Source: Legionella genomosp. 1 (GTDB taxonomy: Bacteria > Pseudomonadota > Gammaproteobacteria > Legionellales > Legionellaceae). Taken from it: a DNA stretch of 6,615 bases. The stretch is from the NCBI GenBank assembly GCA_945867185.1, contig CAMBHM010000082.1:1-6615 (forward strand). The letters run 5' to 3'. Shown piece by piece: positions 1 through 6,615 of this stretch (positions within the stretch are counted from its first letter, which is position 1; every line of letters starts with the position of its first letter). The notes beneath the pieces were generated by a model. The model did no database searches and was not told the origin of the DNA. It worked only from the letters and a program-made list of their open reading frames with translations. The translations under genes and the position numbers were made by a program.

Positions 1-1002
1 ATTTTTTTGAAGTTGCCATTGAGTAAGCGCTCGGGCCTCAGCAGTTAATTGACTTATCTCAAGTCGTTGTTCTTCCAGCCTGGCAGCCATTTGTCTACGG
101 TCCAGAGCCATTTGACGATAGGATTCTAAACGTCGATCACTATCGCCTCTTAAAATAGCAATTTCAGCAGCCATTTGACGTAATTCGAAGAAGGGGTATC
201 TAGATGAGCCGCCTGGACGTTGAGCTGCTTCTGCACAGGCTGCGATAAGATCAAGAATCGTGTTATAGGCTTCGGTGATAGTTAGAAACGCAGTAGAATC
301 ACCTCCTGTTTTATCAGGGTGTGTTCGCACACAAGCAGCTCGATAGGCTCGGATTAGTCGGGCAAGGTCGAGAGTTTGTCCTTCTATTACGTCAGTCATC
401 TCTAGCGTTGCTAATGGTGTTAGCATGGCTGGTTGTACGATAAAAGATGTAGTGGTGCTAGGAACTGCATCTGAGCGGCTTAGAGGGGAGGCTGTTATGG
501 TGAGCGCTGCGCCTCCTGGACCTGTTGGAGCTACAATAGGAGTTCCAACAGGTCCAGGCTCTGGTAACTCAAGGGGTGTTATGAAAGGAAAGTATGAAAG
601 AAGTGTCTCGCTAAACCAGGTGATAGAGTGTTGTACAGAATCAGGTAGTAATCCGAGTGCAAAGGCGGCGCCCTCGCGAATTCTAAAAAGGCTGATGGGG
701 GCATCATGAGTAAACATGGGTAGTCCTTGAGTGAATAACCGTAAAGACCAATAAGCTTGCAGTTGGTAGTAGTGTAGACGATAGTCCGAAATATTAAAAA
801 GCCAATAGAAGGAACGGAGGATAGGATGACGTTGATTGATGACATGAACGGCATCCTGCCTAAGCGTCCTTAGCCCAGGCGTATCCAACAGAAGGGCCAA
901 AGCAGAGAGCGTTGTCCTATTTGGTTTGTCTATCTGTAACCCCCACAACCAATGATGGCTAAATCGGGAAAGGAGTGTTTGATTGGTGGCGAGATAGCTC
1001 AT
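1..1002 (-). CDS. J-domain (DnaJ-like) protein with C-terminal coiled coil, 3' end outside window
   Basis: This is an open frame of 334 codons with no stop, so its C-terminus lies beyond the window edge. Residues 1-145 form an aromatic-rich, mostly helical region of unknown function. Residues 146-172 are a Pro/Gly-rich linker. The J domain spans about 200-258: helix II reads LARLIRAYRAACVRT, the HPD tripeptide is at 228-230 within HPDKTGGD, and helix III contains FLTITEAYNTIL. The family's usual YxxLG helix I and trailing RxxYD are not recognisable, so this is an atypical (class III-like) J domain. By family knowledge, HPD stimulates the Hsp70/DnaK ATPase. Residues 272-334 look like a charged coiled coil with repeated RQMA blocks. 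No zinc-finger, signal peptide or clear membrane segment is visible. The ATG at 1002 overlaps the upstream stop (ATGA), with AGGG at 1008-1011 as a weak ribosome-binding site. The J domain is well supported; the cellular role is unknown. Confidence 0.88.
   Translation of the reverse strand, partial: MSYLATNQTLLSRFSHHWLWGLQIDKPNRTTLSALALLLDTPGLRTLRQDAVHVINQRHPILRSFYWLFNISDYRLHYYQLQAYWSLRLFTQGLPMFTHDAPISLFRIREGAAFALGLLPDSVQHSITWFSETLLSYFPFITPLELPEPGPVGTPIVAPTGPGGAALTITASPLSRSDAVPSTTTSFIVQPAMLTPLATLEMTDVIEGQTLDLARLIRAYRAACVRTHPDKTGGDSTAFLTITEAYNTILDLIAACAEAAQRPGGSSRYPFFELRQMAAEIAILRGDSDRRLESYRQMALDRRQMAARLEEQRLEISQLTAEARALTQWQLQKN
85..177 (-). repeat. CAAATGGCT repeats encoding coiled-coil QMA units
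   Basis: The 9-mer CAAATGGCT occurs at 169-177, 106-114 and 85-93 on the minus strand, each coding Gln-Met-Ala and preceded by Arg. The spacings are 63 and 21 bp, which are exactly nine and three heptads. The units therefore keep the same register in the coiled coil of the J-domain protein, suggesting growth by short in-frame duplication. Confidence 0.6.
515..558. repeat. Intragenic inverted repeat in the J-protein linker
   Basis: Arms 515-532 and 541-558 are reverse complements over 18 bp with one mismatch (530 against 543); the outer 15 bp, CCTGGACCTGTTGGA, are perfect. The loop is 8 bp. It lies in frame within the J-domain gene and encodes the Pro/Gly linker (PGPVGTPIVAPTGPGG). No T run follows on either strand, so it is not an obvious terminator. 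The hairpin could form in DNA or mRNA. Confidence 0.8.
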
Positions 1003-3791
1003 GATGGCCCTGAAGCTGTAGCGGTGCCTGGAGCACTAGCGGGAGGGGCTGCTGCGGGGACATGGGCTGATGAGAAGAAAGCATCCGGGTGCTGTGTATG
1101 ACCGCTTGTTTCGGCCTGTGCAGCTGCTTTCTGTATTCTAAGCTGTTCACGGAGTGCCGTTATTTCAGCATCTCTCTCAGCCACAGTCTTTCGTAATGCT
1201 TCAGCTTCGGCCTTCGCTCCTTTTTCAGCCTCCGCATGCGCTTCAGAAGCCATTTTCACAATAGCCAGTTCACCCTTCACCGATTCAAGTTCTATCGCAA
1301 AAGCCCCGCCTGCAAAGGTCAGGAAGCGTTTATCTATTGAAACTTCTAGATGATCGCCTCTTTGTGTGACTTGCAAAAGCCTGAAATCAGCATCTCTTGT
1401 GAACATGGCCATGAGACCACTGTCAAATGATGTAGAGAACGAGTGCATGGCTTGTTTCAGACATTGATCAATGAGAGTGAGCTCCGTTTCCCAGAGAAAC
1501 GCTTGCTTGGTGGTCCCGGGCTTGCAAAATTCAAAAAACTCAGCTGTGTGTGGGTCAAGTTTATGTTGACTGTCATCCTCAAGGATATGTCCATTTCTGG
1601 ATACAATGAACATGATAGGCCTATAAAATGATCGTAGTTCTGTTAACGTAGGTGTGGTGGAAAATTCTACATCGAACTCACTGAATTTGATGGTCCCCTT
1701 GAAGGGCTCTTCTTTGTCGCTTTTCAAGGTGTAGTTTAGGAATTTGGGGTGTATGTCTAGATATAGCTTTTTGTCATCCAAAAGCAGATCTGGCATAAGG
1801 CTAGCAAAAGTATACCCACGGACACTATGGGGCTCGTAAATTTCAGTTATCATGTTGCGGGTACGAATGTAAAATTCTCGTAGTGCTTCTATACGGAACC
1901 AAGATACTCCAAAAAATATGGAGAAAACATTATTGGCAGAAATGGTTCGGTGATAAGGAACTAGAAATCTATCGTATATTTGCTCTTGCGTGGTGGTATA
2001 AAAGCGCGGGGGCCTTTTTATTAAAGATAAGTCTCGAGTCGATACAGGCTCCAATTTATCTACCAATCCAGATTTTGCTTGTGAGTAAAGTAATGTAAGG
2101 GGTTTGGGTAGGCGGATAACATAAGCTTCAATATCTCCTGCAGCAACGGTGTACGTAGGAACAATTGCAGGGGTTGCTGGTGCTGTGCTTGACGACGCAG
2201 CCAGGTCACCAATTGCTGATAGAAGCGTGGCATCTACACCTTGTATATGTCTTAAACAAGAGTACAAGCCAGATATTAAGAGTGCTTTTTTTTGTTGAGT
2301 TGCTTCGGGATCGTCTGTGAAGGTCAGTGAGTCTCTTTCAATTAGACTTTTAGTGTCGATGATATGCAATCCGATTACGGTTACATTAGTGCATCGTTGA
2401 TTTGCCAAAATTAACGATTTATAAGTTGTATTTGTATCATCCATTCCCTCGGCCCTTACATAAGGTAGATAGCCAGTTTTAGTTAGAGCATTTCCTTCAT
2501 AGAAATTTTTCCAAAAGAGAGAGAGCGCATTTCTAAATCGATTACTTGCATGCTCAATCACAACGAGCAATGCCTTGACTACAAGTTTTCCCTCTGGGTT
2601 ACCATAGACCCAACTGTGCCCCAAATTAACTCCCACACGGGCTGCATGTATTAAGGATGTTTGAACATGATAAATGTTAAGAATGGATTGGTGAATTTCA
2701 ATGATTTGTTTTAATGATGCTATAGCAAAAGCTGTATCATGTTTTGCAAACTCAGGGAGACCAGTATTTCTTATGCTGATTCTAGTGAAGTCGATGGAAG
2801 CCAAATGGTCGTTTACCTGTTCCATACTAAGCAATTGGGCCCCTTCAAAATCATTCGAAGTAATGCCGGCGGTCACTAGAGTAAGTCTAATCCATTCTCC
2901 GAGAGTGGTTCTAAGTAGGCTGCTTACGCCATCATCAACGGTTGTGGGTCGTAAAAATTCATCGACTTGGAGTTCGCGCTGATTGACGTTCTTTAAAATG
3001 AGATGAAGAATATCAAATCCTGCAATAGCCATGTATAAGAGATCTCTGCTAAGAGACTCAATGTGATTATTAAAGGATGCAGCTTCGATAGTTTTACAGA
3101 TGTCTTTATGGAGGGTTTCGAGATTAGCCATAATGCGGTCGAGCCGTTCTTTTGGATTATGAATATCTTTATCATCTCGAAATACAAATACGGTCTCTTG
3201 TACTTTCTTGCAGTATTTAATCCGTCGCATAACCATGTCAGCAGTGCTTTTCAAGGTGACATCATATCTTGGTAAGTCAACACTCAGCCAATGAACCAAA
3301 TCGGAAAAGAACATCGCTTCATAGCCGTCGTTGCGATAAACTTTATAAGGCAGTAAATGGGCCGCCCGCTTTCTCTTTCCGATAGAGATGAATAAGCGTT
3401 CAATAGAGGCAATTAATTTAATGGTGATGTTTCGCATTGGATAATCGCTGGCACGGAGCTCATCAATATGTCTTTGGAACTCTTCTCGATCTGAAAAAAG
3501 ACGTGATGTATGACTGGGGCATCCAGTGGCATTTAATCGCCATTCAAGTGGAAAGATGGGTACAGTGAAGGTGCCAGGAACAATTAACAGAGATTGGTAT
3601 AGGCCACACATTCGATCATATCTCATGCGATCTTGGTAGTGTACATCGGTAGGGTCATTAACTAATGGAGTTGGTTCGGTCATCAATTTGTATAAATATC
3701 TCCCAACTGCCAGCCAAACAGCAGGGCTTGTACTGATGCTTTTTGAGATCGCTAGTAGTTCATCTGCAAAGTGTTCGGAAGGAGTAGACAT
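999..3791 (-). CDS. Large helical protein of unknown function, C-terminal coiled coil
   Basis: I do not recognise this 930-residue protein. It starts MSTPSEHF, with no signal peptide or convincing membrane segment, so it is probably cytosolic or exported by a leaderless route. Residues 1-530 appear almost wholly helical with many charged residues. A low-complexity Ala/Ser/Thr/Pro linker at 531-547 separates this from a second region, about 548-835, of mixed helix and strand. Residues about 832-893 are an Ala/Glu/Lys-rich coiled coil (for example ALRKTVAERDAEITALREQL), and 905-930 are a flexible Ala/Pro/Ser/Gly tail. No nucleotide-binding loop, protease, nuclease or transferase motif stands out. 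It is the first gene behind its own promoter, and its TGA overlaps the ATG of the J-domain gene, implying coupled translation. The ATG at 3791 is supported by AAGGAA at 3798-3803. Its GC content looks higher than that of the NRPS gene, especially at the 3' end. A secreted effector or a scaffold partner of the J protein are possibilities only. Confidence 0.9.
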   Translation of the reverse strand: MSTPSEHFADELLAISKSISTSPAVWLAVGRYLYKLMTEPTPLVNDPTDVHYQDRMRYDRMCGLYQSLLIVPGTFTVPIFPLEWRLNATGCPSHTSRLFSDREEFQRHIDELRASDYPMRNITIKLIASIERLFISIGKRKRAAHLLPYKVYRNDGYEAMFFSDLVHWLSVDLPRYDVTLKSTADMVMRRIKYCKKVQETVFVFRDDKDIHNPKERLDRIMANLETLHKDICKTIEAASFNNHIESLSRDLLYMAIAGFDILHLILKNVNQRELQVDEFLRPTTVDDGVSSLLRTTLGEWIRLTLVTAGITSNDFEGAQLLSMEQVNDHLASIDFTRISIRNTGLPEFAKHDTAFAIASLKQIIEIHQSILNIYHVQTSLIHAARVGVNLGHSWVYGNPEGKLVVKALLVVIEHASNRFRNALSLFWKNFYEGNALTKTGYLPYVRAEGMDDTNTTYKSLILANQRCTNVTVIGLHIIDTKSLIERDSLTFTDDPEATQQKKALLISGLYSCLRHIQGVDATLLSAIGDLAASSSTAPATPAIVPTYTVAAGDIEAYVIRLPKPLTLLYSQAKSGLVDKLEPVSTRDLSLIKRPPRFYTTTQEQIYDRFLVPYHRTISANNVFSIFFGVSWFRIEALREFYIRTRNMITEIYEPHSVRGYTFASLMPDLLLDDKKLYLDIHPKFLNYTLKSDKEEPFKGTIKFSEFDVEFSTTPTLTELRSFYRPIMFIVSRNGHILEDDSQHKLDPHTAEFFEFCKPGTTKQAFLWETELTLIDQCLKQAMHSFSTSFDSGLMAMFTRDADFRLLQVTQRGDHLEVSIDKRFLTFAGGAFAIELESVKGELAIVKMASEAHAEAEKGAKAEAEALRKTVAERDAEITALREQLRIQKAAAQAETSGHTQHPDAFFSSAHVPAAAPPASAPGTATASGPS

Positions 3792-3797
3792 CGGGAT

Positions 3798-3803
3798 TTC
3801 CTT
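3798..3803 (-). promoter_or_regulatory. Ribosome-binding site of the 930-residue protein
   Basis: AAGGAA lies 6 nt upstream of the ATG at 3791 on the minus strand, inside an A-rich leader. It fixes that ATG as the start and argues against an out-of-frame ATG at 3837 that lies almost at the predicted transcription start. Confidence 0.75.
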
Positions 3804-3838
3804 TTTTAATGAGAATGAACAAACACGAGCCGACCATC

Positions 3839-3867
3839 AATATATCAGCCCCTGTTGGTTTTGTCAA
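3839..3867 (-). promoter_or_regulatory. Sigma70-type promoter of the two-gene operon
   Basis: Read on the minus strand, a perfect -35 box TTGACA (3862-3867) is followed by a 17-bp spacer and the -10 box TATATT (3839-3844), one base from consensus. Transcription should start near 3832, giving a leader of about 40 nt before the ATG at 3791. The strength of the match implies high basal activity, which fits control by a repressor at the overlapping inverted repeat. Confidence 0.8.
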
Positions 3868-3879
3868 TAATTTGACAAA
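3860..3879. promoter_or_regulatory. Palindromic operator overlapping the -35 box
   Basis: A perfect inverted repeat with 8-bp arms TTTGTCAA and TTGACAAA (3860-3867 and 3872-3879) is separated by the 4-bp spacer TAAT. One arm contains the -35 hexamer of the operon promoter, so a dimeric protein bound here would block RNA polymerase. No regulator gene is present in the window, so the binding protein is unknown. The mirror-image TTGACA on the plus strand has no matching -10 box. Confidence 0.6.
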
Positions 3880-3916
3880 TACGCTCTCATATTGCCCGAC
3901 TATTCGGTTGTCACAT

Positions 3917-3949
3917 AAAAATCCACCTCGACGTCCCGCTAACGAGGAG
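3917..3949 (-). terminator. Candidate Rho-independent terminator of the NRPS gene
   Basis: Just after the NRPS TAA the transcript can pair CCTCG (3943-3947) with CGAGG (3926-3930). One further C-G pair lies beyond a T-T mismatch. The loop is about 12 nt, and a run of five T follows at 3917-3921. The stem is short and the T run starts 4 nt after it, so this is a weak candidate. Its position between the NRPS stop and the next promoter supports it. Confidence 0.4.
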
Positions 3950-3951
3950 TA

Positions 3952-6615
3952 TTAATATAGTTTCAGGTGCATGGCTAAATGAGCTGCATTTAGATCAAAA
4001 AACATCGTTTCATGATTGCCATTGACCGTATGAACCAGCAGTTCTCCTTTGATGAATGGTTGCCAGCCATTATATGGATCATCCGTTTTTTCAAAATCAG
4101 GCCATAGTTCGTTGGCTTTATATAAAATCGCATTCACATTCAACGGCGCGAGCCGATAGTTCAGTAGTAAATTTTTACGATGTGTTTCTAAATAATCTAA
4201 AGTAGTTTGATGATCTCTAGTGCTAATATTACTTGGCTCCGCGATACTTAAAAATTCAAATGAATTTTTTTTCATTAAATCTTTAGGATAGGATGCCCAA
4301 CCATCAAACAAACCAAGAAATTGGATTGTTTGATTCGCAGAAAGCAATTGGTGGGCCATTTCAAATGCAACTGTTGCTCCAAATGAAGCTCCACCTAAAC
4401 AATGCAGGTTCCCCGTATATATCTCGCGTATTTGTTCAATATAATAAGATGCCATGTTTTCTAATGATTTAAATGTTGGTTGGTGACCGTCAATACCGGG
4501 ATCTTGGATTCCATAAATAGTTATTTTACCCATCAAATTCTTGGCTAAGGCCTTATACCAAAAAACTGATCCGCCTACTGGGTGTACTAGAAATAATGGC
4601 ACAGGATAGGAACCTGTTGATAGCTGAATAAGAGTTTTCGAGGTTAGGATGAGCTGGGTTGACTTCTGATGATTTGCGTTGAGTATTGCTTTTAACTTAT
4701 TTGAAAATGAAGCGATCGTGGGATAGTCAAAGAGAAAATATAATGGGATTTCAGTTTTATAGTGATTTTTGAGATCGGTAATTATTTGTAAAGCGATCAA
4801 AGAATCGCCACCAAGGTCAAAGAAGTCATCATCATGGACAATCGATTTATCATGAAAAGCAGATTGCCAGATTTTCATAACCACTTGCTCTAATAGATTG
4901 GTCTCGGTCGATATACTGTGAGCATCTGTTATAATGGAATGTGGTTGTTTTTCTAGGGCAGCGTAGTCTATTTTTTCATTTTCCTTTAGAGGAATAGTAT
5001 GGGTAGTGAATAGTTCTTTTGGCACCATGTAATTGGGCAAGTGTAATAGTAAAAATGACTTGATTTCTTGCATGGTTGGTGATTGTAAATCAGTAACCAA
5101 GTAGGCCCGTAAGTATTTCTCCATATAATGTCCTTGCTTAGATATTACAACAGCTTGATGGACACCGGGCATGTTTAATAAAACCGCCTCAATTTCAGGG
5201 AGCTCAATTCGATAGCCTTGAATTTTAACCTGTTGGTCATTTCTTCCAAAAAATTGTAAATTTCCATCAGGTAACCAACAAGCTAAGTCGCCTGTTTTAT
5301 AAATAATTTCCTGATGATTCAGAAAGGAAGAGAGAATAAATTTATCCTGAGTGAGCGTGGGGTTACCTAAGTAGCCATTGGTAACTTGTGCGCCACCAAT
5401 ATGAAGCTCCCCTTTTATACCAGGCGGACATAAATTTCCATATCTATCAATTATATAACAACTGCTGTTAAAACCTGGCCTACCTATAGGCACGGAAACT
5501 TCATCCTTTAATTTTTCTTGTTTTATAAAATAGGAGGTCGCAGAAACGGTGGTTTCAGTTGGGCCGTATTCATTTACTACTTGATGGTGTGGACAAAGGG
5601 ATAACCATTTTATAACGTCTGAGGCAAGCACTACATCAGCACCAAGTAATAATACTTTTAGATGGTGTAGTTGTCGTATTAAGGTCGGATAATTCAGTAA
5701 CATTTCTAAATAGCCGGGTGTTAATTCCACATGTGTTATGTTATGTCGTATTAAGTACTCTAAGTAACGTTTTGGATTTGTTTTTGTAGAATCGTCACAG
5801 ATAAATATTTGCCCGCCTTTTAATAAAGGGGCTATGGTGCAGGGCACTGATAAATCGAATGCGAGTGATGATGAGAAGTCAATGATAGAGTCCGTTTTAA
5901 ATCCGGTGGTATCGTTAAACCACTGACAATAATTGATGACATTTTTTTGAGTGACCATAACGCCTTTAGGTGCACCGGTAGTGCCAGAGGTAAACATGAT
6001 ATAGGCAATTTTGTCATCGGAGTTTTGGATTCTGGAAGCATCACTAGATTCAACCCAAGCCTTCTTAACGATGGGTTCTATAGCATGAAAAACTATTTTT
6101 TGCTTTTCTTTAAAATGAGCGCGTAACTGATTTAAAAATTGTTCTGTTGTAAAAACATGTGATAAATCAGAGGAGTGTATAATAGAGCCTATTTTTAATA
6201 AAGGATATTTTGGATCTAACGGCACATAGGCGCACTCCGACTTCAATATGCCTAACATGATGGCAATCATTTCAATACTTCGGTTAACATAAATGCCAAT
6301 CAAGGATTGTTTGGGCAAGGTGTAAGTTTGAATTGTTGCGGCCACTTTGTTTGATAGATCCCATAATTGATGATAGGTTAGGGTGTTAGTATTTATGCTG
6401 ATTGCAGGGCTATCTGGTTGTTTAATGGCATTTTTTTCAAAGAGAGCGAAGAGAGATTCTTTAGGCAATAATTTTCTTGACCCTTGCCCCCACTCTCTTA
6501 GTATGATGTTCCGCTCAGGTTCTGAAAGGAAGCAAAATGAGTTTGCCAGTACATGCGGATTATCAGATATCTTATTCATAATATTGGATATATGAGTAGG
6601 GAGACGAGAGACCAC
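3952..6615 (-). CDS. Non-ribosomal peptide synthetase, terminal module (A-PCP-TE), 5' end outside window
   Basis: 887 codons are visible. Residues 1-45 (LSEPERNIILREWGQ) match a condensation-to-adenylation linker, so a condensation domain is expected upstream. The adenylation domain, about 50-555, activates one amino acid as its AMP ester. Its core motifs are A2 AYVPLDPKYP (129-138), A3 FTSGTTGAPKGVM (208-220), A5 NEYGPTETT (348-356), A7 YKTGDL (439-444), A8 GRNDQQVKIQGYRIE (457-471), and an A10 reading NEKID with Lys548 kept. The carrier domain, about 570-645, has LGGDSL with Ser605 for phosphopantetheine. The type I thioesterase, about 670-887, has GGASFG with Ser744, plus Asp771 and His868 as the likely triad; it would release the product by hydrolysis or cyclisation. 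The pocket residues read D-L-P-E-L-L-E-V-S-K, so the substrate is unclear; the Glu residues hint at a basic one. No tailoring or transport gene is in view. The GTG at the extreme edge is not evidence of a true start. Confidence 0.95.
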   Translation of the reverse strand: MVSRLPTHISNIMNKISDNPHVLANSFCFLSEPERNIILREWGQGSRKLLPKESLFALFEKNAIKQPDSPAISINTNTLTYHQLWDLSNKVAATIQTYTLPKQSLIGIYVNRSIEMIAIMLGILKSECAYVPLDPKYPLLKIGSIIHSSDLSHVFTTEQFLNQLRAHFKEKQKIVFHAIEPIVKKAWVESSDASRIQNSDDKIAYIMFTSGTTGAPKGVMVTQKNVINYCQWFNDTTGFKTDSIIDFSSSLAFDLSVPCTIAPLLKGGQIFICDDSTKTNPKRYLEYLIRHNITHVELTPGYLEMLLNYPTLIRQLHHLKVLLLGADVVLASDVIKWLSLCPHHQVVNEYGPTETTVSATSYFIKQEKLKDEVSVPIGRPGFNSSCYIIDRYGNLCPPGIKGELHIGGAQVTNGYLGNPTLTQDKFILSSFLNHQEIIYKTGDLACWLPDGNLQFFGRNDQQVKIQGYRIELPEIEAVLLNMPGVHQAVVISKQGHYMEKYLRAYLVTDLQSPTMQEIKSFLLLHLPNYMVPKELFTTHTIPLKENEKIDYAALEKQPHSIITDAHSISTETNLLEQVVMKIWQSAFHDKSIVHDDDFFDLGGDSLIALQIITDLKNHYKTEIPLYFLFDYPTIASFSNKLKAILNANHQKSTQLILTSKTLIQLSTGSYPVPLFLVHPVGGSVFWYKALAKNLMGKITIYGIQDPGIDGHQPTFKSLENMASYYIEQIREIYTGNLHCLGGASFGATVAFEMAHQLLSANQTIQFLGLFDGWASYPKDLMKKNSFEFLSIAEPSNISTRDHQTTLDYLETHRKNLLLNYRLAPLNVNAILYKANELWPDFEKTDDPYNGWQPFIKGELLVHTVNGNHETMFFDLNAAHLAMHLKLY

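Noticed and set aside
425..709. Plus-strand open frame of 94 codons
   Set aside because: It is antisense to the J-domain gene, has no convincing ribosome-binding site and shows no family motif. The minus-strand frame here is continuous for 334 codons and includes the J domain.
1083..1091. HPD tripeptide in the tail of the 930-residue protein
   Set aside because: It sits in a disordered Ala/Pro/Ser-rich tail without flanking J-domain helices, so it is a chance match.
579..1150. Short minus-strand open frames at 579-854 and 959-1150
   Set aside because: They are out-of-frame shadows inside the J-domain gene and the 3' end of the 930-residue gene, with no motifs of their own.
1443..3275. Several 62-93 codon plus-strand frames and one short minus-strand frame
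   Set aside because: All lie within the 930-residue gene in other frames and read as shadow translations.
3862..3900. Second, divergent promoter on the plus strand from the symmetric TTGACA
   Set aside because: There is no -10-like hexamer at 16-18 bp, and downstream on that strand lies only antisense of the NRPS.
3896..3907. Small CCGA-N4-TCGG palindrome
   Set aside because: Four-bp arms are expected by chance, and it has no clear position relative to the promoter.
6613..6615. GTG at the window edge as the NRPS start codon
   Set aside because: The encoded sequence is already in the condensation-adenylation linker, so the frame almost certainly continues upstream.

Overview
All three genes in this window lie on the minus strand, so transcription runs from high to low coordinates. 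Protein-coding sequence fills nearly everything; the only real gap is the 160 bp at 3792-3951. The organism looks like a moderately AT-rich gammaproteobacterium. A Legionella-like or other amoeba-associated bacterium would fit a single NRPS module beside a large orphan helical protein and a eukaryote-style J-domain protein. That is a guess from gene style; there is no rRNA or marker gene to settle it.

Region 1 (6615 to 3952) is the 3' part of a non-ribosomal peptide synthetase gene. It encodes the tail of a condensation domain or the C-A linker, a complete adenylation domain, a peptidyl carrier domain and a type I thioesterase. This is the last, product-releasing module of an assembly line whose upstream part lies outside the window. 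The predicted binding-pocket residues match no specificity code I know.

Region 2 (3951 to 3792) is the intergenic control region. It holds a weak candidate terminator for the NRPS. It also holds a near-consensus sigma70 promoter (TTGACA, 17 bp, TATATT) whose -35 box sits inside a perfect 8+4+8 inverted repeat, as expected for a repressor operator. A Shine-Dalgarno sequence precedes the next gene.

Region 3 (3791 to 1) is a two-gene operon. The first gene encodes a 930-residue soluble, mainly helical protein that I do not recognise, ending in a coiled coil and an Ala/Pro-rich tail. Its stop codon overlaps the start of the second gene (ATGA), so the two are probably translationally coupled. The second gene runs off the window with 334 codons visible. 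It has an unknown N-terminal region, a Pro/Gly linker, an internal J domain (HPDKTGGD) and a C-terminal coiled coil. A J domain recruits and stimulates Hsp70/DnaK, so the pair may be a regulated chaperone-linked complex in which the J protein brings Hsp70 to its large partner. This pair is the most likely undescribed system here. Nothing in the sequence links it functionally to the NRPS apart from adjacency and shared direction.
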